The notes beneath the pieces are model-generated. The model was not told where the DNA came from, made no database searches, and saw only the letters and a program-made list of their open reading frames with translations. From Chlorobiota bacterium (lineage in GTDB: Bacteria > Bacteroidota > Bacteroidia > Flavobacteriales > Flavobacteriaceae): 6,615 bases of DNA. Below are positions 1-6,615 of the stretch, piece by piece. Positions within the stretch are counted from its first letter, which is position 1. Each line of letters starts with the position of its first letter. The stretch spans positions 1-6,615 of the forward strand of contig JAADHG010000071.1 of assembly GCA_013151975.1 (NCBI GenBank), given 5' to 3'. A program made the translations under genes and the position numbers.

Positions 1-3000
1 TAGTTTGCATCTAAGCGAGAATATTGCGGCTTAAACTCAAAATTGTTTCCTCCCATTATAATATCCAAATTACCATCGTTATTAACATCTGTGCAGATTA
101 TTCCACAAACGCAGGATAATTGTACCATAAATGGCAATTTTTTGATGGTGAACTTTCCATTACCCTCATTGATTGCGATAACCGATTCTGATATAGTGAT
201 TTTTTTAACTATTGAATTATTAATAATATCTTCAGGATATAATTCATCAATCGATTTTTTTGCATATTCAGATGCTTTAAGGTTTTGTTTCTTTAAAGAA
301 ACCATTTGAGTTGTTAGCTCTTTTTTCATATGTATTGGGAAATCTTTACCATCAAAATTTCGGGTAACTATTTGTTCTATTGTGCCATTATTATCAAAAT
401 CGTTTATCCACATTTTCATAGGATTTTCAATAGAAGTTTTATAAGGAACGTTACTACCTTGATTACCAATAACAAAATCTATATCGCCATCATTGTCTAA
501 ATCGGCACCTTCGATAACATTCCACATACCATAAAGATTATCTAAATCTGTTGAGAGTTTTGACAATGCTCTACCTGAGTTTTTGTAAACTTTTGGTGTA
601 CCCCACTCTGAAACAGTTATAAGATCTTTTTTATTATCACCATCAACATCAGCCCAAACGGCATTGGTAATCATGCCACCATTTTTAAGGTCATAAGCTA
701 AACGTTCAGTAGCGTCGTTAAAAGTGCCATCACCATTATTTTCTAAAAACAAATGTTTAGCATTTATACCATAAGTACCTACGACACTTCTAGAACCTAT
801 AAACACATCAATATCCCCATCATTATCAAAATCATAAGGACTTATAACGGATGTATTATTGAATGTGGAAGGTAAAATATGTTTATCCTTGATGAAATTA
901 CCTTTGCCATCGTTTAAATATAAACGAGTTTTATATGTTTTTTCCTCACCAATTTGATTACCTCCACTACCAACCATAAGATCCATATCTCCATCACCAT
1001 CTACATCAAAAAAAGCAGCAGCAGTATCTTCGTAACTTGCATCTGCATCTAATGCCTTTTGAACATATCTGCTAATGATACCATTTCCTTTATGGAAATA
1101 AATACTGCCAGTTTGATTTTTAGCTCCTCCAATAAAAATATCTTCATTGCCATCGCCATTTATATCGGCAATTGCTAATGCAGGCCCTTCTTGAGAAAGC
1201 ATTTTAGAAATAAGCCCTTCGTAATCAAAATCGGAATAATTATTCTCTTTATGAGCAACTAATTGTTTATTAGACAATTCCTTAAGCAGTGTTTTTTTGT
1301 TTCCCTTTTTGATAGGATTATACTTTTCTTTGGCATCTGTCTGTTTTAAAGTGAGGAGTTGGTTAGTTTTAACATTGGTTAATTTTTGAGTGCTATCATC
1401 AGGCCAAATAATTCTTAATGAATCAATGGTATTAGTATTGCCTAGACCAATTGTCATTACATAATCCATAGACGATTGAAACCCTCTAGAAGGGACAAGT
1501 TCTTGAACAACAATATTATTATTATAGTAAAGTTTTACAGAGGTTCCGATTGCAAATTTATTTTTATCAATACCTTCAAAATTTAGTTTTATATAATTGT
1601 TATTGGTAATCGTTTCAGCATTATTTCTATATATAAAAGCTTTCATATTTACATTGTTGACTATAAGATCTAAATCACCATCATTATCTAAGTCGCCATA
1701 AGCAGCACCATTTGATAAACTTGGTATTTCAAGTCCCCATTTATTAGTTTCGTTACTAAAAGTAATATCATGGTTGTTCTTATATGCGTAATTAGATTGG
1801 GGTCTTACAGGCATTTTATTAATAATCGAATCAATAGCTTGTTTATGTCCTGTACGAGCCTCTTGGAGAATTTCGTCTGCAAAAAAATCTACAAAGTCAA
1901 GATCGGTAAGGTCATGATTTATGCCATTGGTTATATAGATGTCTCTGAACCCATCATTATCCATATCAAAGAGAAGACCTGCCCAACTCCAATCTGTTTT
2001 AGCAACGCCACTAAAATAGGCTACTTCTGAAAAGGTATTATTGCCATTATTAAGCTGAAGTGTATTTTGTATATATTGTTGATAAAAATCTTTGCGTTGC
2101 TTTACTTTAAAGATATTATAGCCTTCAAATTCCATAACAGATTTAACGCGTTGGTCGCCTTCTGGTAACATATCTGTTATAAAAATATCTATGTTGCCAT
2201 CATTATTAATATCAGCCATATCTATTCCCATAGCAGAAAGGGATAAATGCGATGTCCAATTTTCAATATCTTCAGTAAATGTTCCGTCGTGATTGTTTAT
2301 GTATAAATAGTCACGCTCATAAAAGTCATTAGACACATAGATATCAGGATATAAATCACCATTAATATCACTAATCATCACTCCCAATCCAAACCCAATA
2401 AGACTACCATAAATACCTGCTGTTTCACTAACATCAATAAATTTGCCATCATCATTACGTAAAAGCATATCGCCTACACCCTTAAAAATATCAGGCACAC
2501 CTTCCCAATCTTGTGCTCTTACTTCTCTTTGTTCTGCGTATCCTAAACTACTTACAGGAATGTTACTGTTATTTAAAATATATGCGTCTAAGTCGCCATC
2601 TTTATCATAATCAAAAAAGGTAGCATGTGTACTAAATCCTGTTTTAGCTAAATTATATTCTGAAGCTCTTTCGGTAAAAGTGAGATCTCCATTATTAATA
2701 TATAAATCGTTGTCATGGTTATTACCTTCCATGTTACCAGCATTGCTAACATAAATATCTAAAAGGCCATCATTGTTAATATCTACCATATTTACTCCAG
2801 TTGACCAAGGTTTATTACCTGTAACACCTGCCGATTTTGAAATATCTTCAAATTTAAAATCACCTTTATTAAGGTAAAGTTTATTTAAACCCATATTTGC
2901 TGTCATATAGATATCAGGAAGACCATCATTATTTATGTCGCCAATAGCTACACCACCACCATTATAAAAATTTCTATATTTAAAAATATTGAAATCTTTT

Positions 3001-3188
3001 TGGTTTACAACTTCGTTAATAAAATCGATACCAGTTTCTTCGGGAGTTAATAGCGAAAATAATGTTGCTTTATCTTTATTCGTATTTTGCTCTTCTTTAG
3101 ATTCGCAAGAATAAAATAATGTAGTGCTTATAAGAAATATTACTAAGCGTTTAAATAGCCGAAAATTTATTTTGTCTTTAGTTGTCAT
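1..3188 (-). CDS. FG-GAP/VCBS repeat lipoprotein with ASPIC/UnbV domain, 3' end outside window
   Basis: I translated this reading frame by hand; it stays open for 1062 codons and leaves the window inside a codon beginning TA, probably Tyr by alignment with the neighbouring paralogue. ATG at 3188 is the only plausible start, because an in-frame TAA lies three codons upstream (3195-3197) and an A-rich AAGAAAAA precedes it. The N-terminus is a lipoprotein signal: K4, K6, R10, K13 and R14, a hydrophobic stretch about 15-26, then FYSC with C28 as likely lipid anchor, followed by ESKEE. Calcium-loop motifs (DxNxDGxxD type) start at D84, 136, 193, 274, 326, 408 and 499, and after the ASPIC domain at D675, 728, 786, 847, 896, 930 and 1034. 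The ASPIC/UnbV domain spans about 545-606 (RGFQSS 568-573, GLG 581-583, WPDD 595-598). A TDWSW motif lies at 398-402. Likely an outer-membrane, probably surface, lipoprotein with two beta-propellers; ligand unknown. By paralogue spacing about 55-60 residues are missing. Such genes are sometimes labelled 'RNA-binding protein', which nothing here supports. Confidence 0.93.
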   Translation of the reverse strand, partial: MTTKDKINFRLFKRLVIFLISTTLFYSCESKEEQNTNKDKATLFSLLTPEETGIDFINEVVNQKDFNIFKYRNFYNGGGVAIGDINNDGLPDIYMTANMGLNKLYLNKGDFKFEDISKSAGVTGNKPWSTGVNMVDINNDGLLDIYVSNAGNMEGNNHDNDLYINNGDLTFTERASEYNLAKTGFSTHATFFDYDKDGDLDAYILNNSNIPVSSLGYAEQREVRAQDWEGVPDIFKGVGDMLLRNDDGKFIDVSETAGIYGSLIGFGLGVMISDINGDLYPDIYVSNDFYERDYLYINNHDGTFTEDIENWTSHLSLSAMGIDMADINNDGNIDIFITDMLPEGDQRVKSVMEFEGYNIFKVKQRKDFYQQYIQNTLQLNNGNNTFSEVAYFSGVAKTDWSWAGLLFDMDNDGFRDIYITNGINHDLTDLDFVDFFADEILQEARTGHKQAIDSIINKMPVRPQSNYAYKNNHDITFSNETNKWGLEIPSLSNGAAYGDLDNDGDLDLIVNNVNMKAFIYRNNAETITNNNYIKLNFEGIDKNKFAIGTSVKLYYNNNIVVQELVPSRGFQSSMDYVMTIGLGNTNTIDSLRIIWPDDSTQKLTNVKTNQLLTLKQTDAKEKYNPIKKGNKKTLLKELSNKQLVAHKENNYSDFDYEGLISKMLSQEGPALAIADINGDGNEDIFIGGAKNQTGSIYFHKGNGIISRYVQKALDADASYEDTAAAFFDVDGDGDMDLMVGSGGNQIGEEKTYKTRLYLNDGKGNFIKDKHILPSTFNNTSVISPYDFDNDGDIDVFIGSRSVVGTYGINAKHLFLENNGDGTFNDATERLAYDLKNGGMITNAVWADVDGDNKKDLITVSEWGTPKVYKNSGRALSKLSTDLDNLYGMWNVIEGADLDNDGDIDFVIGNQGSNVPYKTSIENPMKMWINDFDNNGTIEQIVTRNFDGKDFPIHMKKELTTQMVSLKKQNLKASEYAKKSIDELYPEDIINNSIVKKITISESVIAINEGNGKFTIKKLPFMVQLSCVCGIICTDVNNDGNLDIIMGGNNFEFKPQYSRLDAN

Positions 3189-3197
3189 TTTTTCTTA
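3178..3197 (-). promoter_or_regulatory. Gene overlap and likely translational coupling site
   Basis: The upstream gene stops with TAA at 3180-3178, while the downstream paralogue starts with ATG at 3188-3186 in a different frame, so they overlap by 11 bases. Just before this ATG stands AAGAAAAA, and the downstream frame is closed by TAA at 3197-3195, which fixes the start. There is no room for a promoter or terminator between the genes, so the two are almost certainly on one mRNA. Ribosomes ending the first gene could restart on the second; this coupling is inferred from the arrangement only. Confidence 0.7.
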
Positions 3198-6100
3198 AAA
3201 AAATTGGAATGTTATTATTTATAGAGATTATGAAGTGCTCTATTTCATTTACTTTTAGTTTTTTAATGTCTCTTGCTTGACCAGAAATATCAAAAGATTG
3301 ATTGTTTTGTAAAATAAAAAATCCTTTTTGGTCATTGAGAAGCAAAATGCCGTGAAAAGCATCTAATCTTCCAAGTTGTGTACTTATTTGATAATCGTTT
3401 CCTGCAATTAAAATATCTATATAACCATCATCATTAAAATCGCTTAAGCTTAAAGTTTTAATTGAAGAAGTTTGTGCTAAAAATGGCAATTTTCTCATAT
3501 TGAAAGTTCCATTTCCTGTATTTTCAAAATAACAGCTTGCTAATTCATAAACTTGTTTTTTATAAGCACTTTTTATTTTATCAGCATTAAAAATATCTGA
3601 AAAATTAGCCTTTGCAAATTCGCTATATGAAAGGAATTTTTTATTTAAAACTGGTAACTGTTTTGTTAGTTCATCTTTTGAAGAAAGCACAGTTTCTTTA
3701 CCTTGAACATAATACGTTACAATTTGTTCTACACTACCATTATCATCAAAATCGTTTCTATACAATTGTAAAGGTTCTTTTATTGATGCTTTTAAACGTG
3801 TATTTAATCCCCAATTGCCAGCAACAAAATCAACGTCACCATCATTATCAAAGTCTTTGGCTTTTATTGTATTCCACCAACCGTTAGTATTTAACAAATT
3901 GTTGTTTTCTTGTAATTTGAATTGTTTTCCGTCATTAATAAATATTGAAATAGGCATCCAATGACCTACAGCTATTATATCAGGAATCTTATCATCATTT
4001 AAATCTACAATCTCAATATCTTCAATTAGACCAATACTTGAAAATTCGGGTGCATTAGTTGTACTTATATCTTTAAAATTTCCTTTCCCATCATTTTCAA
4101 AAAGATAATTCTTTGCCGATTTTCCAAATTGCTGAGGTAATGCATTTGCACCTATTACAATGTCTAGATCTCCATCAGTATCAAAATCAAACGCTTTAAC
4201 TACTGATGCATTGATTTCAAAGCCATTAAAAGTATTACTTAATGAAAATAATCCATTGTCATTGAGGTACAATCTTGGTTCTAATGCCACTCCTGATTTA
4301 AATTCATTGCCGCCTGAAACAACAAGAAGATCTTGGTCTCCATCATTATCAGCATCAAAGAAAAGATTGTCTGTGTCTTCATTAATTTTGTCTTCTTCAA
4401 AAGACTCCTGAAGAGATATTGAAAAACTTCCATTTTTATTTTGGATAAACAAGGCACCTAATTGTCTTTTAGCACCTCCAATATACACATCGTCTAAACC
4501 ATCGCCATTAATATCTGCTATAGCTATTTTTGGCCCTTCATGTCCTTTTGTGTAAGGTATTAAAGGTTCTCTATTGTATTCATAAGATGGAAGTTCTTGA
4601 TGCTTAAATTTAATTAGTGAATCAATATTCTTTAAAAAGCCTTTATGTTGTTGTTGTCTTGAATAAAAATTACCTGTGGCATCAATATAATTTAGAATTA
4701 TTGAAGAGTTGGGTTTAATGTTTTTCAGTGTTTGATATTTTCCTCCAGACCATATTACAGTAATTGAGTCAGCTAAAACACGCTTTCCAATGCCAATAGT
4801 TAACTCTGGTGCAACGGCTGATAAGTACCCTCTTGATAAAAAGTTCTCGTTAATTATACTTATGGAATCTAAGTAAACAATTACTTTGGCTCCTATTCCA
4901 AATCTATTTTTTGGAGACCCATTAAATTTAATTTTTAAGAAATTATTTTTAGTGTTAGATTCTGATTTGTTTTCAATCACAAAGGCATTATCATTTACAT
5001 TATTTACCACAATATCTAAATCACCATCATTGTCTAAATCTGCATAAACAGCACCATTACTAAATGATGGTAAATTCTTAAACCATTGATTGGTGAGATT
5101 TGAAAAGGTGAGATTGGTATTGTTTTTGAAAAAATAATTGGACACTTTTTTTTCTGGCAACTCTTTTGTAAAAGCTAAATCTTCTTGACTCATTCCTTTA
5201 TTAATTTGCTTCTGAATTTTATCATTAGCAATGTAACTTATAAAGTCCATATCATTAGTCGCTCCTTTTATTCCATTAGTAATAAAAACATCCTTAAAGC
5301 CATCATTATCTAAATCAACAATAAGTGGTGCCCAAGACCAATCTGTAGCTGCAATACCCGAAGCATAAGCAATCTCAGAAAAAGAAGAATTTCCAAGATT
5401 TAAGTGCAGCGTATTTTGCATGTATTGTGGTTGATACCCTTTCTTTAAGTATTGATTATAAATTTGATTATTAAACTCTAAACCAGAAGTTTTGTACATT
5501 TCAATATTGTCAGGTAGCATATCTAAAGAAACGATATCCGTAAAACCATCATTATTTAAATCTGCAATATCGTTTCCCATTGAGTAATGCGTAGTATGAC
5601 CCAACTTAGTTTCATTGTTTGAAATAATTTCTTTAAAGGTTCCGTCTTTTTTATTTATATATAAATAATCATTTTCAAAAAAATCATTTCCAATATAAAT
5701 ATCCGGATAACCATCATTATTAACATCGCTAATAGACATACCTAAGCCATAGCCTATCTTTCCTTGAAAGATTCCCGCTTTTTTGGACATGTCAATAAAT
5801 TTTCCATCTTCATTTTTAAAAAGCTTATCGCCAGAGAGACTATCTATTTGATATCTTTGATTCCCATTTCCATAAGTTCTATTAGGGAAAACTGAATGGT
5901 TTAACAAAAACATATCTAAGTCTCCATCAAGGTCATAATCAAAGAAAGAGGCTTGTGTACTAAAGCTTACTATATCTAAATTATATACATCAGCATTTTC
6001 AGAAAATCTTGGATAGCCCTCTTTTGTAACTCCTTGATTAATGTAAAGTAAATTTTCCCCTTTTATATTTTGATAATTACCAACTTTACAGATATAAATA

Positions 6101-6486
6101 TCTAGCAATCCATCATTATTAATATCAACAAGAGTTACACCTGTAGTCCAGCCACTAGAATTATCTATGTTAGTTTTTTGGGTGATATCTTCAAACTTAA
6201 AATTCCCTTTATTTAAATATAGTCTATCCTGTACTTGATTTCCTGTAAAATAAAGATCGATTAAACCATCATTATTAAAATCTCCTGAGGCTATTCCGGC
6301 GCCATTGTAGTAATATAAATAAGTTAAAATATTTAATGATGGTGTAGGAGATAATTTGTTGCTAAATTGGATTCCAGTATTATTTTTTAATTCAAATAAT
6401 GTATTATCATTACAGGAACTTAATAAAAAAAAAAACGAAAGAATATAAAACATTTTAAGTTGTTTTATGATATCTATTATTTCCAT
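3178..6486 (-). CDS. FG-GAP/VCBS repeat lipoprotein with ASPIC/UnbV domain, complete
   Basis: Complete 1102-residue protein. The N-terminus has a hydrophobic segment at about 12-22 and a lipobox LSSC with C25 as likely lipidation site, followed by NDNT. Calcium-loop motifs begin at D69, 121, 183, 254, 309, 391 and 483; after the ASPIC/UnbV domain (about 528-592: RFGIGA 528-533, SRGYLS 551-556, WSGG 579-582) they resume at D658, 711, 767, 828, 878, 912 and 1016. Loop 11 lacks its glycine (DLNDDKIPD) and loop 13 is EF-hand-like, ending in Glu (DFDDNGSVE). A TDWSW motif lies at 381-385. Seven loops on each side suggest two integrin-like beta-propellers flanking ASPIC; this is inference. The role is probably extracytoplasmic binding or scaffolding at the outer membrane, substrate unknown. 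The start is uncertain: ATG 6486 gives an n-region with K8 and K11 but also E2 and D5; ATG 6453 (residue 12) gives a shorter, uncharged signal. The last codons overlap the start of the downstream paralogue. An 11-T run lies in the signal-peptide codons. Confidence 0.95.
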   Translation of the reverse strand: MEIIDIIKQLKMFYILSFFFLLSSCNDNTLFELKNNTGIQFSNKLSPTPSLNILTYLYYYNGAGIASGDFNNDGLIDLYFTGNQVQDRLYLNKGNFKFEDITQKTNIDNSSGWTTGVTLVDINNDGLLDIYICKVGNYQNIKGENLLYINQGVTKEGYPRFSENADVYNLDIVSFSTQASFFDYDLDGDLDMFLLNHSVFPNRTYGNGNQRYQIDSLSGDKLFKNEDGKFIDMSKKAGIFQGKIGYGLGMSISDVNNDGYPDIYIGNDFFENDYLYINKKDGTFKEIISNNETKLGHTTHYSMGNDIADLNNDGFTDIVSLDMLPDNIEMYKTSGLEFNNQIYNQYLKKGYQPQYMQNTLHLNLGNSSFSEIAYASGIAATDWSWAPLIVDLDNDGFKDVFITNGIKGATNDMDFISYIANDKIQKQINKGMSQEDLAFTKELPEKKVSNYFFKNNTNLTFSNLTNQWFKNLPSFSNGAVYADLDNDGDLDIVVNNVNDNAFVIENKSESNTKNNFLKIKFNGSPKNRFGIGAKVIVYLDSISIINENFLSRGYLSAVAPELTIGIGKRVLADSITVIWSGGKYQTLKNIKPNSSIILNYIDATGNFYSRQQQHKGFLKNIDSLIKFKHQELPSYEYNREPLIPYTKGHEGPKIAIADINGDGLDDVYIGGAKRQLGALFIQNKNGSFSISLQESFEEDKINEDTDNLFFDADNDGDQDLLVVSGGNEFKSGVALEPRLYLNDNGLFSLSNTFNGFEINASVVKAFDFDTDGDLDIVIGANALPQQFGKSAKNYLFENDGKGNFKDISTTNAPEFSSIGLIEDIEIVDLNDDKIPDIIAVGHWMPISIFINDGKQFKLQENNNLLNTNGWWNTIKAKDFDNDGDVDFVAGNWGLNTRLKASIKEPLQLYRNDFDDNGSVEQIVTYYVQGKETVLSSKDELTKQLPVLNKKFLSYSEFAKANFSDIFNADKIKSAYKKQVYELASCYFENTGNGTFNMRKLPFLAQTSSIKTLSLSDFNDDGYIDILIAGNDYQISTQLGRLDAFHGILLLNDQKGFFILQNNQSFDISGQARDIKKLKVNEIEHFIISINNNIPIFLRKNDN
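6425..6435 (-). repeat. 11-base homopolymer (T on the coding strand) in signal-peptide codons
   Basis: Eleven consecutive A on the plus strand read as T11 in the complete lipoprotein gene, encoding F18-F20 and the first two bases of L21, just before the lipobox. Reading the shifted frames, loss of one T gives TAT TAA, and gain of one T gives a TAA four codons after the last TTT. Either change would stop translation before the mature protein. The tract is therefore placed where slippage would act as an on/off switch, but whether its length actually varies cannot be seen from one sequence. Confidence 0.9.
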
Positions 6487-6494
6487 TAATTTAG

Positions 6495-6502
6495 CAAAAG
6501 TT
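6495..6502 (-). promoter_or_regulatory. Weak candidate Bacteroidota -7 element
   Basis: On the minus strand this reads AACTTTTG, one mismatch from the Bacteroidota -7 consensus TAnnTTTG. It lies between the palindromic terminator and the first gene, where a promoter is needed if the terminator is efficient. No convincing TTG-type -33 element is visible at the right distance. Transcription would begin almost at ATG 6486, which would favour translation from ATG 6453. Treat as a suggestion only. Confidence 0.2.
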
Positions 6503-6525
6503 TATATGATGATTTTAAATTATTA

Positions 6526-6564
6526 ATTAAAAAAAGCTAACTTTAAAAGTTAGCTTTTTTTAAT
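6526..6564. terminator. Probable bidirectional intrinsic terminator (A-run, stem, T-run)
   Basis: A 39-base palindrome centred on 6545. The core arms GCTAACTTT and AAAGTTAGC pair perfectly around one central base, so the real loop is 3-5 bases, and they are flanked by seven A (6529-6535) and seven T (6555-6561). A stem followed by a U-run exists on either strand, so it can terminate in both directions. It ends 39 bases before the ATG at 6486 and most simply closes a transcription unit lying to the right of the window, insulating the lipoprotein pair. If the promoter lies further right instead, the hairpin would sit in the leader and could act as an attenuator. Confidence 0.75.
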
Positions 6565-6577
6565 CTATAACTAATTA

Positions 6578-6607
6578 ATAAATATGTTTAATTATATAAA
6601 TATGTTT
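6578..6607. repeat. 12-base direct repeat in the AT-rich intergenic region
   Basis: ATAAATATGTTT occurs at 6578-6589 and again at 6596-6607, 18 bases apart start to start, in otherwise non-coding, extremely AT-rich sequence. Two copies at this spacing could be a regulator-binding pair, and TATGTTT resembles a plus-strand -7 box, but low-complexity sequence makes chance similarity likely. No gene can be assigned to 6565-6615; an ATG occupies the last three bases on the plus strand, but nothing beyond it can be read. Confidence 0.4.
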
Positions 6608-6615
6608 TATCAATG

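Noticed and set aside
43..309. Plus-strand open frame of 88 codons
   Set aside because: It lies wholly opposite the second lipoprotein gene, whose frame is continuous and has clear family motifs here, and its translation shows no recognisable domain.
1770..2030. Plus-strand open frame of 86 codons
   Set aside because: It is antisense to the region encoding the TDWSW motif and the sixth calcium loop of the second lipoprotein; a shadow of the repeat codons.
3612..4411. Two plus-strand open frames (3612-3887 and 4160-4411)
   Set aside because: Both are antisense to the C-terminal propeller of the complete lipoprotein; low-complexity translations (His/Leu/Tyr-rich and Ser-rich) reflect reverse-read loop codons.
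5146..5153. A8 run on the coding strand (slippery-looking A AAA AAA) in the complete lipoprotein gene
   Set aside because: It encodes E-K-K in a continuous frame, with no evidence of a programmed frameshift or alternative product, and is shorter than the T11 tract.
480..6280. Regularly recurring short repeats resembling a CRISPR-like or tandem DNA array
   Set aside because: Spacing is irregular (roughly 80-500 bases) and each copy is in frame with a DxNxDG protein loop, so the repeats are coding.
6565..6615. Possible plus-strand gene start (ATG at the last three bases) or minus-strand gene end (TGA near 6610-6612)
   Set aside because: No coding sequence is visible within the window on either strand to support one or the other.

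Overview
This AT-rich window looks like Bacteroidota DNA, most likely from a flavobacterium. The evidence is the strong codon bias to A/T, the A-rich sequence in place of a clear Shine-Dalgarno site, the short lipoprotein signals, and the type of gene present. Apart from about 130 bases at the right edge, the whole window is filled by two large genes on the minus strand. No RNA gene, CRISPR array, transposase or phage gene was seen.

In transcription order (right to left): (1) bases 6487-6615 are non-coding. They hold a near-perfect A-run/stem/T-run palindrome, probably a bidirectional intrinsic terminator, and a 12-base direct repeat. (2) Bases 6486-3178 encode a complete 1102-residue lipoprotein. 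(3) Bases 3188-1 encode a second, paralogous lipoprotein. Its start overlaps the stop region of the first gene by 11 bases, and it runs off the left edge after 1062 codons. This second gene is open from its start to the window edge and is easily missed because its stop lies outside.

Both proteins share one architecture: lipoprotein signal, seven calcium-binding FG-GAP/VCBS-type loops (DxNxDGxxD), an ASPIC/UnbV domain, then seven more such loops. The loops occur in the same order and at nearly the same spacing in the two proteins, including a shared degenerate eleventh loop and a shared EF-hand-like thirteenth loop. I infer two beta-propellers flanking an ASPIC domain, anchored to the outer membrane. 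The biochemical function is not known from sequence. In Bacteroidota, proteins of this kind are often encoded near SusC/SusD outer-membrane uptake pairs, but no such gene is visible here.

The points most worth a second look are: an 11-T homopolymer in the signal-peptide codons of the first gene, where gain or loss of one base gives an immediate stop (a possible phase-variation switch); the overlapping paralogue pair, suggesting coupled synthesis of two partner surface proteins; different residues after the lipid-anchored cysteine in the two proteins; and a three-cysteine cluster found only in the second protein.
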